The notes below the pieces were generated by a model. It did no database searches. It worked only from the letters and a program-made list of their open reading frames with translations, and was not told where the DNA came from. A stretch of DNA of 64,000 nucleotides from an uncultured Agathobaculum sp. (GTDB taxonomy: Bacteria > Bacillota > Clostridia > Oscillospirales > Butyricicoccaceae), in contig NZ_CALWUM010000003.1 of NCBI RefSeq assembly GCF_944384765.1, positions 62,001-126,000 of the forward strand. The letters run 5' to 3'. The position numbers and the translations under genes are program-made. Shown here piece after piece: positions 18,650 through 25,881 of the stretch. How positions within the stretch are numbered: the first letter of the stretch is position 1; every line of letters begins with the position of its first letter.

Positions 18650-19540
18650 ATGAAGAACCCTGTTTTTACCGGCGCCGGCGTTGCCATTATCACCCCGTTC
18701 AAGTCTACTGGTGAAGTGAACTATGAGGAGTTCGGCCGCATCATCGACTATCAGATTGCCCATGGCACGGATGCAATCATCGTCTGCGGCACGACCGGTG
18801 AATCTTCCACCTTGCACGACATTGAGCACCGCGAAGTCGTCGCCTGGTGCTGCGAATATGTCAACCACCGCATCCCGGTCATCGCGGGCGTAGGCTCCAA
18901 CGACACCGCTTACGCGATTGAGCTGACCAAGTTTGCCAAGGAGTGCGGCGCGGACGGCGGCCTGTCTGTCACGCCGTACTACAACAAGACCACCCAGCGC
19001 GGCCTGATCGCACACTACACCGCAGTAGCGGACAGCTGCGATCTGCCGATCGTGCTTTACAACGTACCCAGCCGCACCGGCGTATGCTTCACTGCTGATA
19101 CCCTGTATGAGCTCTCCAAGCATCCGAACATCAACGGCCTCAAGGCCGCTTCGGGCAACTTCAGCCTGCTGGCATCTGTCATGGCCAAGTGCGGCGATAA
19201 CCTCAACGTCTGGTCGGGCAATGATGACCAGATCGTCCCGCTCATGGCACTCGGCGGCAAGGGTGTTATCTCGGTGCTGTCCAATGTTGCGCCGCAGGAA
19301 ACCCATGACCTGACCCAGCTCTGCTTTGAAAACCGTTATCCGGAAGCGGCGCAGATGCAGTTTAAGTACCACAACCTGATCGATGCGCTGTTCTGCGAGG
19401 TCAACCCGATCCCGGTTAAGAAGGCGATGGAATTGCTCGGCTGGCAGGTCGGCGATCTGCGCCTGCCGCTTGTCGAGCCGACTGCGGAACATATTGAACT
19501 GATCCGTCAGGAGCTTGCTGCTGCGGGCTGCAAGATCTGA
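18650..19540 (+). CDS. dapA: 4-hydroxy-tetrahydrodipicolinate synthase
   Basis: DapA condenses pyruvate with aspartate semialdehyde, the first step to diaminopimelate and lysine. The 296-residue protein shows GTTGESSTL (pyruvate-binding), YNVPSRTGVCF with the catalytic tyrosine, and GLKAASGN with the Schiff-base lysine (near residue 165). Length matches the family. GGAGG sits before the ATG. It is the middle gene of the riboswitch-controlled operon; the product also feeds peptidoglycan and, in spore formers, dipicolinate. Confidence 0.98.
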   Translation: MKNPVFTGAGVAIITPFKSTGEVNYEEFGRIIDYQIAHGTDAIIVCGTTGESSTLHDIEHREVVAWCCEYVNHRIPVIAGVGSNDTAYAIELTKFAKECGADGGLSVTPYYNKTTQRGLIAHYTAVADSCDLPIVLYNVPSRTGVCFTADTLYELSKHPNINGLKAASGNFSLLASVMAKCGDNLNVWSGNDDQIVPLMALGGKGVISVLSNVAPQETHDLTQLCFENRYPEAAQMQFKYHNLIDALFCEVNPIPVKKAMELLGWQVGDLRLPLVEPTAEHIELIRQELAAAGCKI

Positions 19541-19571
19541 CCGATTTACTGCCGAAAAGGAGAATATCAGG

Positions 19572-20339
19572 ATGTTGAAAATTGCACTTTCCGGCTGCAA
19601 CGGCCGGATGGGCCGCGTCATTACGGATATTGTCAGCACGCGGGACGGCATGGAAATTGTCGCGGGCTTTGATCTCAACACGGCGAAAAACGGCGGTTTC
19701 CCGGTGTATGCCGATCCGTTTGAATTCCAAGGGGAATGTGATGTAATCATCGATTTCTCCAACGCTTCGAGCACTGAACATCTGCTCGCCTACTGTGAAA
19801 AGCACCATACCCCGGTCATCATCTGCACGACTGGCCACTCGGCAGAGCAGCTTGCCAAAATCCGCGAAGCGTCTACCAAGGTGCCGGTGTTCCGTTCGGG
19901 CAATATGTCCATCGGCATCAACCTGATGAGCGAGCTGCTGCGCAAGTGCGCGGCAGTCCTCGGGGATAAATACGATGTGGAGATCATTGAGAAGCACCAC
20001 AACCAGAAGCTCGACGCCCCCTCGGGCACTGCACTGATGCTGGCGGACGCTGTGGCGGATGCCCTGCCCTATGAGGCGGAATATGTCTATGACCGGCACG
20101 AGCGCCGTGAAAAGCGGCCGGCGCATGAGATCGGCATCTCGGCCATCCGCGGCGGCACGATTGTCGGCGAGCACAGCGTGCTGTTCTGCGGCCGGGACGA
20201 GATCATTGAGATCAAGCATACTGCGCTGTCGCGTGAAGTGTTTGCAGTCGGCGCAGTCGATGCGGCGGCTTTCATGGCTGGCTGCACCCAGCCCGGCATG
20301 TATGACATGAACGATGTCATCGCCTCTCACGGGAATTGA
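19572..20339 (+). CDS. dapB: 4-hydroxy-tetrahydrodipicolinate reductase
   Basis: DapB reduces the DapA product with NAD(P)H. The 255-residue protein begins with the dinucleotide-binding motif ALSGCNGRMGRVI, has the catalytic EKHHNQKLDAPSGTAL segment (about residues 140-155) and AIRGGTIVGEH, all standard. The frame is open 57 bp further upstream, but the ATG at 19572 with AAAAGGAG in front gives the normal N-terminus. It ends the asd-dapA-dapB operon and is followed by a terminator. Confidence 0.98.
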   Translation: MLKIALSGCNGRMGRVITDIVSTRDGMEIVAGFDLNTAKNGGFPVYADPFEFQGECDVIIDFSNASSTEHLLAYCEKHHTPVIICTTGHSAEQLAKIREASTKVPVFRSGNMSIGINLMSELLRKCAAVLGDKYDVEIIEKHHNQKLDAPSGTALMLADAVADALPYEAEYVYDRHERREKRPAHEIGISAIRGGTIVGEHSVLFCGRDEIIEIKHTALSREVFAVGAVDAAAFMAGCTQPGMYDMNDVIASHGN

Positions 20340-20359
20340 GAAAACTCGAAAAATTGCAC

Positions 20360-20396
20360 AAAGCGGCAAACTGTTTTTCAGCAGTTTGCCGCTTTT
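20360..20396 (+). terminator. terminator of the asd-dapA-dapB operon
   Basis: AAAGCGGCAAACTG (20360-20373) pairs perfectly with CAGTTTGCCGCTTT (20382-20395) and is followed by TGTTT. Confidence 0.92.
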
Positions 20397-20471
20397 GTTT
20401 CTCATTTTGTAACTTGAGCTTGTTATTCGTCATATGTAGAATATAAGTATCAATAAAGGGAGGTGTTCCAT

Positions 20472-22178
20472 ATGAACAGAGGATTTCGACAACTGATTTG
20501 CACCCTGCTGCTCTGCACGCTGCTCTGTCCCGTGGCGAGCGCCACGACCTTTACCACGGTCCGCGTGGACGGCATAGAGGATTTCGGCGTGTACTACAAA
20601 TGGCTTCGTTATGCGGATGATCAGACACCCATCCCACTTTCGCTCTGCGATTGGAACGGCAGCCTGTACGCCACGATTCCGGCTGAAAATGCCGGACGCC
20701 CGGTCGAGGTGTTCAGTGTGCAGGAAATCATCGACCAGTATGCTGATACCGATATGCCCTATGCTATGCTGGAGCTGCTGGGCTGCGGCGTGCTCACCGG
20801 CGACGCGAACGGAGACCTGCATCCCACACGTATCACCACCCGCGCAGAAGCAGCTGCCATGCTGGTGCGCACGCTTGGGGTTCCGCAGGCAGACGGAGCA
20901 AACAGCGGCTACACCGACGTACCTGCTTCTGCTTGGTATGCGCCGGTTGTACAGACTGCGCGGAAATGTGGAATCATATCGCCAGACAGCATGTTTCATC
21001 CAAATGATCCGGTCACTCGCGAGCAGTTTGTCGCAATGACGGCACGTGCCATGTCCTGTGCAGGCCTGCTTGATATGGATCAGCCCGCGCCAAACACGGT
21101 TGTGTTGCAGGACGAAAATCTCATTTCCCCTTGGGCGCGTGATGCCTATGAAAGCCTTGGTACAACCATGGACCTGCTTACGATCTCTAATGTGCCGACC
21201 GGCAACAACGATCCCATGTATATCGCGTCTTCCCTCTATTCTGCTGAACCGAAGAAAATGGTTGAGCGGCAGGAAGCCGCTGCCTTGATCAATTCCTGCA
21301 TCCAGTCTTTGCAGGTTTATCCCACGGCTGCTGCACGAGCAGCAAGGCTGGACGAGCAGATGCCAAGCATCGATGGTTCCACCTCCACCCTGCCAATCAC
21401 CCAGGCAGTATATCAGACATTGTTTACAAACGGTATCCGTCATCCGGCCAATCCTGTGACGCACAGCAAGAGCCATGCATCCTATGAGCGGCTGATCAAT
21501 GGCGAAGTGGATATGCTGTTTGCCTCGGTTTATCCAGCGAGCGATATTCTCGAACTGGCGCAGGAAAAAGGTGTTGAGCTGGAGCTTATCCCAATTGCCT
21601 ATGATGCGATGGTCTTCTTTACCAACGCAGATAATCCCGCCACTGGTCTAACCATGCAGCAAATCAGTGATATTTATGTTGACAATGCTTATAGCAACTG
21701 GAGCACACTTGGTGGGCCGGATGCCTTACTTTATCCTTATTGCCGCAACAATGACAGCGGCAGTCATGCGCAAATGGAGCGTTATTTCCTGAACGGCAAG
21801 GAGATCAATGAAACCATCCGGCAGGAAACCACCTCCTATGCCATGCAGAGCATCCTGACCGATGTGATCGACGCACAAACGGCGGATCCGACCGGATACG
21901 CACTCGGCTACAGCATCTACTATTATTACTGGAATGCCAATATGGTACTCGGCACAGCAGAACACCTTAAATTGCTTGCAATCGACGGCGTTGTGCCGAC
22001 CGACGAGACCATTGCAAACGGCAGCTACCCGCTTTCCAACAATACCTATATTGTCTTGCGCAAGGATACGCCGGATGACGCGCCCGCACGCAGGCTTGCC
22101 GCCTTTATGCTGACCGAGGCGGGACAGCAATGCGTGGAAAACGCCGGTTATGGCCCGCTGCTGCCAAGCGGTTATTGA
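20472..22178 (+). CDS. SLH-domain protein fused to a phosphate-type (PBP2) substrate-binding domain
   Basis: The 568-residue exported protein has a signal peptide (RQLICTLLLCTLLCPVASA). Residues about 85-205 hold two S-layer-homology modules (GVLTGDANGDLHPTRITTRAEAAAML and the GIISPDSMFHPNDPVTREQF region). From about 300 the sequence IDGSTSTLPITQAVYQ opens a PstS-like ligand-binding domain with later YPYCRNNDSGSH and YPLSNNTYIVLR signatures. The ATG at 20472 has GGGAGGT 7 bp upstream. No ABC permease or ATPase lies nearby, so transport is not implied; a wall-anchored binding or scavenging role is an inference. The ligand is unknown. Confidence 0.85.
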   Translation: MNRGFRQLICTLLLCTLLCPVASATTFTTVRVDGIEDFGVYYKWLRYADDQTPIPLSLCDWNGSLYATIPAENAGRPVEVFSVQEIIDQYADTDMPYAMLELLGCGVLTGDANGDLHPTRITTRAEAAAMLVRTLGVPQADGANSGYTDVPASAWYAPVVQTARKCGIISPDSMFHPNDPVTREQFVAMTARAMSCAGLLDMDQPAPNTVVLQDENLISPWARDAYESLGTTMDLLTISNVPTGNNDPMYIASSLYSAEPKKMVERQEAAALINSCIQSLQVYPTAAARAARLDEQMPSIDGSTSTLPITQAVYQTLFTNGIRHPANPVTHSKSHASYERLINGEVDMLFASVYPASDILELAQEKGVELELIPIAYDAMVFFTNADNPATGLTMQQISDIYVDNAYSNWSTLGGPDALLYPYCRNNDSGSHAQMERYFLNGKEINETIRQETTSYAMQSILTDVIDAQTADPTGYALGYSIYYYYWNANMVLGTAEHLKLLAIDGVVPTDETIANGSYPLSNNTYIVLRKDTPDDAPARRLAAFMLTEAGQQCVENAGYGPLLPSGY

Positions 22179-22210
22179 GACAATTCGTACGAATATCCGG
22201 TGGTTTTCAG

Positions 22211-22239
22211 ACAGGAGCAGGCATTTCGCCTGCTCCTGT
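22211..22239 (+). terminator. terminator of the SLH/PBP gene
   Basis: ACAGGAGCAGGC (22211-22222) pairs with GCCTGCTCCTGT (22228-22239), followed by TTTAT. Confidence 0.92.
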
Positions 22240-22254
22240 TTTATATTTGTTTTT

Positions 22255-22304
22255 CGTAAAGCTATACTGTCAAACTTGCGCTTTACGCGGTTTGGACGTA
22301 TAAT
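22255..22304 (+). promoter_or_regulatory. promoter and inverted repeat of the macro-domain/WYL operon
   Basis: TTGCGC (22276-22281), 17 bp, TATAAT (22299-22304). CGTAAAGC (22255-22262) and GCTTTACG (22280-22287) form an inverted repeat overlapping the -35 box, a likely operator, perhaps for the WYL regulator encoded in the operon. Confidence 0.6.
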
Positions 22305-22339
22305 AAGTCCATTATAACGAACAGAAAGAAGGACGGATT

Positions 22340-22864
22340 ATGGATCGCCTGCAAATCATTCAGGGGGACATCACCAAGTGCGCAACCGATGCAATCGTCA
22401 ACGCAGCAAACACTTCGCTGCTGGGCGGCGGCGGAGTGGACGGCGCAATCCATCGTGCGGCCGGTCCTGAGCTGCTTGCAGAATGCCGCACACTGGGCGG
22501 CTGTAAAACCGGCGAGGCAAAGGCGACCAAGGCATACCGCCTTCCCTGCCGCTATGTCATCCACACTCCCGGTCCGATCTGGCACGGCGGAACGTCGAAC
22601 GAAGATGCCCTGCTGGCCTCCTGCTATCGGAATTGCCTGTTGATTGCGTCCGAGCTGGGCTGCAAAACAGTTGCATTCCCTTCGATCAGCACAGGCGTTT
22701 ACCACTTTCCTCTGGCGCGCGCAGCACGCATCGCTGTGACAACTATTTTACAGTATCTTGCCTCGCATCCTGAACTGGAATGCGTCTCCATGGTCTGCTT
22801 TAATGCAGCAACGCTTGCCGCCTATCAAAAAGCGCTGGCGGAAACGGAGCAATCGCATGCCTAA
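22340..22864 (+). CDS. ymdB: macro-domain O-acetyl-ADP-ribose deacetylase / ADP-ribosylhydrolase
   Basis: This 174-residue single-domain protein shows the macro-domain signatures [20 protein letters not shown], the substrate-loop [14 protein letters not shown] and [11 protein letters not shown] for ADP-ribose binding. Such proteins remove acetyl groups from O-acetyl-ADP-ribose or ADP-ribose from modified proteins. Length and motifs match YmdB-like MacroD-type hydrolases. It overlaps the WYL regulator gene by 8 bp, so both are co-translated. The physiological substrate here is unknown; the pairing suggests a response to nucleotide or ADP-ribosylation signals, as inference only. Confidence 0.92.
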   Translation: MDRLQIIQGDITKCATDAIVNAANTSLLGGGGVDGAIHRAAGPELLAECRTLGGCKTGEAKATKAYRLPCRYVIHTPGPIWHGGTSNEDALLASCYRNCLLIASELGCKTVAFPSISTGVYHFPLARAARIAVTTILQYLASHPELECVSMVCFNAATLAAYQKALAETEQSHA

Positions 22865-23855
22865 AAAATCCAATCAAAAGCTCAAGCTGGTCTATCTGTA
22901 TCAGCTGCTGCTGCAAAAGACCGATGAAAATCACCGCATGACCGCGGATGAACTGCTTGTCGCCCTATCGCGATATGGCATTGAAGCCGAGCGCAAAAGT
23001 ATTTATTCGGATATCGAAGCTTTGCAGTATTTCGGGCTGGACATTGTCAATCAGCGCGGCCCGGGCGGCGGTTACTATGTTGCCTCGCGGACATTTGAGC
23101 TCCCTGAGCTCAAGCTGCTCGTGGATGCGATCCAATGCTCGCGGTTCATCACGGAGAAGAAGTCCAATGAGCTGATTAAAAAGCTCGAATCGCTGGCAAG
23201 CGAACCGCAGGCGCGCGCATTGCAGCGGCAGGTTTATGTTTCCGGCCGCGTCAAGACGATGAATGAAAGCATTTACTACAATATCGACGCGCTGCATAGC
23301 GCAATCTCTGCCGGTGTGCAGATCACATTCCAGTATTTCGAGTGGGTGCTGGACTTTTCTGCACAGGAGCGCATCTGCAAGCGCTACCGCAGGGACGGCG
23401 CGCTGTATCAGGTCAGCCCCTGGGCGCTGACCTGGGATGACGAAAACTATTACCTGATCGCCTATGAAGCCGCGTCCGATGCCATCCGGCATTATCGAGT
23501 TGACAAGATGGAACACATTTCCCTAACTGAGCTGACACGGGAAGGACAGCAGAACTTTCAAAACCAGTTTAACGTGGCGGATTATTCGCGCAAAGTGTTT
23601 GGTATGTTCTCCGGGGAGGAGAAAACCGTGGTTCTTGCCTGTGAAAACCGCTTTATCGGGGTGATGCGGGATCGTTTCGGTGCAGATCTGATGGTGCGCA
23701 GGCTGGATGAAAAGCATTTTGCGGTCGACGTCACGGTTGCCGTCAGCCCGCAGTTTTTCTCCTGGGTGTTCGGTCTGGGCGGCGCGGTTCGCATCCTGGA
23801 ACCTGCGGAAGTGAAGGAGCAATTTCAGCAGCAGCTGGCAGCAATGTTGGATTAA
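22857..23855 (+). CDS. WYL-domain transcriptional regulator
   Basis: The 332-residue protein has an N-terminal winged helix ([20 protein letters not shown] then [16 protein letters not shown], residues about 8-65) and a WYL domain (about 135-235) with [20 protein letters not shown] and an RHYRVDKM segment, plus a C-terminal WCX-type extension. WYL proteins sense ligands, often nucleotides or DNA ends, and regulate phage-defence and stress genes. The ATG at 22857 inside the end of the macro-domain gene gives the normal N-terminus; the longer open frame upstream is chance. It probably controls its own operon through the inverted repeat near 22270. Confidence 0.93.
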   Translation: MPKKSNQKLKLVYLYQLLLQKTDENHRMTADELLVALSRYGIEAERKSIYSDIEALQYFGLDIVNQRGPGGGYYVASRTFELPELKLLVDAIQCSRFITEKKSNELIKKLESLASEPQARALQRQVYVSGRVKTMNESIYYNIDALHSAISAGVQITFQYFEWVLDFSAQERICKRYRRDGALYQVSPWALTWDDENYYLIAYEAASDAIRHYRVDKMEHISLTELTREGQQNFQNQFNVADYSRKVFGMFSGEEKTVVLACENRFIGVMRDRFGADLMVRRLDEKHFAVDVTVAVSPQFFSWVFGLGGAVRILEPAEVKEQFQQQLAAMLD

Positions 23856-23917
23856 ATCCGTTTTATCGGACTCTTTTCCTGGTACAATCAGTACATCAAA
23901 GGAAAGGAGAACCGAAT

Positions 23918-24034
23918 ATGGGCTACTCAATCGAATATGTAAACGGACACATTGAAGTATATGATGAAAACGGCGCGTTTCTGTTTTCCGCAGACAACAA
24001 ACAGGAGGCGCTGGCGGAACTCGCGGCTGCATAA
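23918..24034 (+). CDS. small hypothetical protein, 38 residues
   Basis: An AAGGAG site precedes an ATG at 23918 by 8 bp, opening a 38-codon frame: MGYSIEYVNGHIEVYDENGA at the start, then FLFSADNKQEALAELAAA. It has alternating hydrophobic/charged residues and a short C-terminal helix, like small acidic beta-hairpin proteins. It ends 21 bp before a strong terminator, so it is probably the last gene of a transcript. Function unknown. It might be co-expressed with the WYL gene 62 bp upstream, or use its own promoter. Confidence 0.65.
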   Translation: MGYSIEYVNGHIEVYDENGAFLFSADNKQEALAELAAA

Positions 24035-24055
24035 ATCAATATAGAGGCACACGAA

Positions 24056-24095
24056 AAAACATCCGCTGCGGCAAACGGCTGCAGCGGATGTTTTT
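24056..24095 (+). terminator. terminator after the 38-residue gene
   Basis: AAAACATCCGCTGC (24056-24069) pairs with GCAGCGGATGTTTT, followed by TTATT. Confidence 0.9.
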
Positions 24096-24210
24096 ATTAT
24101 GGTTTTATATCGTCCAGCAAATATCTATGCGCATTGAGATAGCCTTGGCATGGTGTTTTCCAGCGTAATCTAGTAGCATTCTGCAAATGCATGCGGATTG
24201 GATGAGCCAG

Positions 24211-25641
24211 TTATCCATTCGCTGCCTTCTTCATTTTGCCGACCGGTTCGCCTGCCCGAAGCTCCTTATAGGTGTAGCAGATCACAATAACCGCAATGAT
24301 AAAGGTCATGATGTCAGAAACCGGGAACGAATACAGCAGTCCATCCAGCCCCAAAAACCGAGGAAGCAGTAATGCAAACCCGACACCGAAAATCACCTCG
24401 CGCACCAGCGAGATCATTGTGGAAGCGATTGCTTTGCCAAGAGACTGGAGATAAATGAACGTACCTTTGTTTACGGTTGCCAGCACCATCATACAGAGAT
24501 AAATACGGAAGCTGCGGACCGCAAAGTTGGTATAATACGCACTTTCGTTTGCTGCGCCGAAGATACCGATCAACTGGTATGGGAGCAACTCGACAATCAG
24601 TGTTGCAACCGCACCGATCACGGCTTCGGTGATCAACAGACGGGAAAACAGGCTTTTTGCGCGATCTTTTCGCCCTGCGCCGATGTTGTATCCGACGATC
24701 GGGATACAGCCCGCCGCCAGACCGACCGCGACCGAGATCACGATCTGGAAAAACTTCATGACAATCCCGAGCACAGCCAGCGGAATTTGTGCATATTCAG
24801 CCTGTCCGAACACCGGATCGAGCGCGCCGTATTTCGTGCACATATTCTGCACAGCCGCCATGGAGATAACCAGCGAGATCTGCGCCAGGAAACTTGTAAT
24901 GCCGAGCGGCAAAAATCTCGCCATCAGCTTGCCGAAAAAGCCGAAACTGTTTGCGCGCAGCTTAACAGCTTTCATGTGGCAGAGATACCAGACCGACAGG
25001 AGTGCCGTCAGAACCTGACCGATGACCGTTGCCACAGCAGCGCCCATCATGCCCCACCGAAAACCGAAAATGAAAATTGGGTCAAGGATGATATTGGCGA
25101 CCGCGCCAACGACCGTGGAGATCATCGCAAAGCCAGGACTGCCATCCGAACGGATGATCGGATTGACCGCCTGTCCAAACATATAAAACGGAACGCCAAG
25201 CGTGATCCAGAAAAAGTATTCCTTTGCATAGCCGAAGGTAGCATCATTGACCCGCCCGCCAAACAGAGTAAGGATAGGGTCCATGAAAATCAGGTAAATC
25301 GCGGTGAGCACAATACTGCTGACGATGCAGAGCAGCACCGCATTGCCAATGCTTTTGTGCGCGTCTTCTTTCCGGTCCGCGCCAAGGCAAAGGCTGACAA
25401 AAGCACAGCAGCCATCGCCGATCATGACGGCCACAGCAAGCGCCAGCACGGTCAAAGGGAAAACAACCGTATTGGCAGCGTTGCCGTAGGAGCCCAGATA
25501 GTCTGCATTGGCGATAAAGATCTGATCCACGATATTATACAGCGCAGCGACCAGCAGCGAAACCACACAAGGGACTGCATACCGGCGCATCAGCCGGCCG
25601 ATCTTCTCTGTTTCCAAAAAGGTATTGAGTCTTTGTTCCAT
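24211..25641 (-). CDS. MATE-family multidrug/cation antiporter
   Basis: This 476-residue inner-membrane protein has 12 predicted hydrophobic segments and MATE signatures such as PCVVSLLVAALYNIVDQIFI near the start, GDGCCAFVSLCLGADRKEDA and PIVGYNIGAGRKDRAKSLF in the second half. It fits the MepA-like branch that exports cationic drugs with Na+ or H+ exchange. The ATG at 25641 has AGGAGG upstream; an upstream in-frame ATG falls inside the leader hairpin and is unlikely. The leader carries a terminator hairpin between promoter and gene, so expression is probably controlled by attenuation. Substrate unknown. Confidence 0.93.
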   Translation of the reverse strand: MEQRLNTFLETEKIGRLMRRYAVPCVVSLLVAALYNIVDQIFIANADYLGSYGNAANTVVFPLTVLALAVAVMIGDGCCAFVSLCLGADRKEDAHKSIGNAVLLCIVSSIVLTAIYLIFMDPILTLFGGRVNDATFGYAKEYFFWITLGVPFYMFGQAVNPIIRSDGSPGFAMISTVVGAVANIILDPIFIFGFRWGMMGAAVATVIGQVLTALLSVWYLCHMKAVKLRANSFGFFGKLMARFLPLGITSFLAQISLVISMAAVQNMCTKYGALDPVFGQAEYAQIPLAVLGIVMKFFQIVISVAVGLAAGCIPIVGYNIGAGRKDRAKSLFSRLLITEAVIGAVATLIVELLPYQLIGIFGAANESAYYTNFAVRSFRIYLCMMVLATVNKGTFIYLQSLGKAIASTMISLVREVIFGVGFALLLPRFLGLDGLLYSFPVSDIMTFIIAVIVICYTYKELRAGEPVGKMKKAANG

Positions 25642-25662
25642 TGTGCATCCTCCTGTCAAAAT

Positions 25663-25741
25663 AAAAAACGTGTGGACGAGGAAACTGGATTTACGCCTCC
25701 CCGGCCACACGCTTTTATACCAATATAAAGTTTGAACGCAA
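25663..25741 (-). promoter_or_regulatory. promoter plus terminator hairpin in the MATE leader (proximal unit)
   Basis: Minus-strand TTGCGT (25736-25741), 16 bp, TATAAA (25714-25719) is followed at once by a hairpin CGTGTGG (paired bases 25705-25711) / CCACACG (25669-25675) with inner GAGG/CCTC pairing. After it come TTTTTTATTTT and then the MATE ribosome site. This is a terminator placed between promoter and gene, the layout of an attenuator or riboswitch platform. The loop region shares 13 of 14 bases with the distal unit. Confidence 0.6.
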
Positions 25742-25742
25742 A

Positions 25743-25822
25743 ACAGCGTGTAACAACTGGAATTACGCAGTTATGCTACACGCTGTAACTTTATTATACC
25801 GGATTGCTTTTCAAAAAGTCAA
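25743..25822 (-). promoter_or_regulatory. second promoter-hairpin unit in the MATE leader (distal unit)
   Basis: Minus-strand TTGACT (25817-25822), 18 bp, TATAAT (25793-25798) is followed by a hairpin whose arms ACAGCGTGTA and TACACGCTGT (25743-25752, 25777-25786) enclose an inner AACTG/CAGTT stem, then TTTTG. The loop block AACTGGAATTACGC (plus strand, 25755-25768) is nearly the same as in the proximal unit. The outer stem differs by compensating T-A versus G-C bases, suggesting duplicated functional RNA or operator elements. Confidence 0.55.
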
Positions 25823-25881
25823 GCGAAGATTTTGTCTGCTTCCGGCGAAATGTCTGCTGCCATGCGTCTTGTGCGAAAGTG

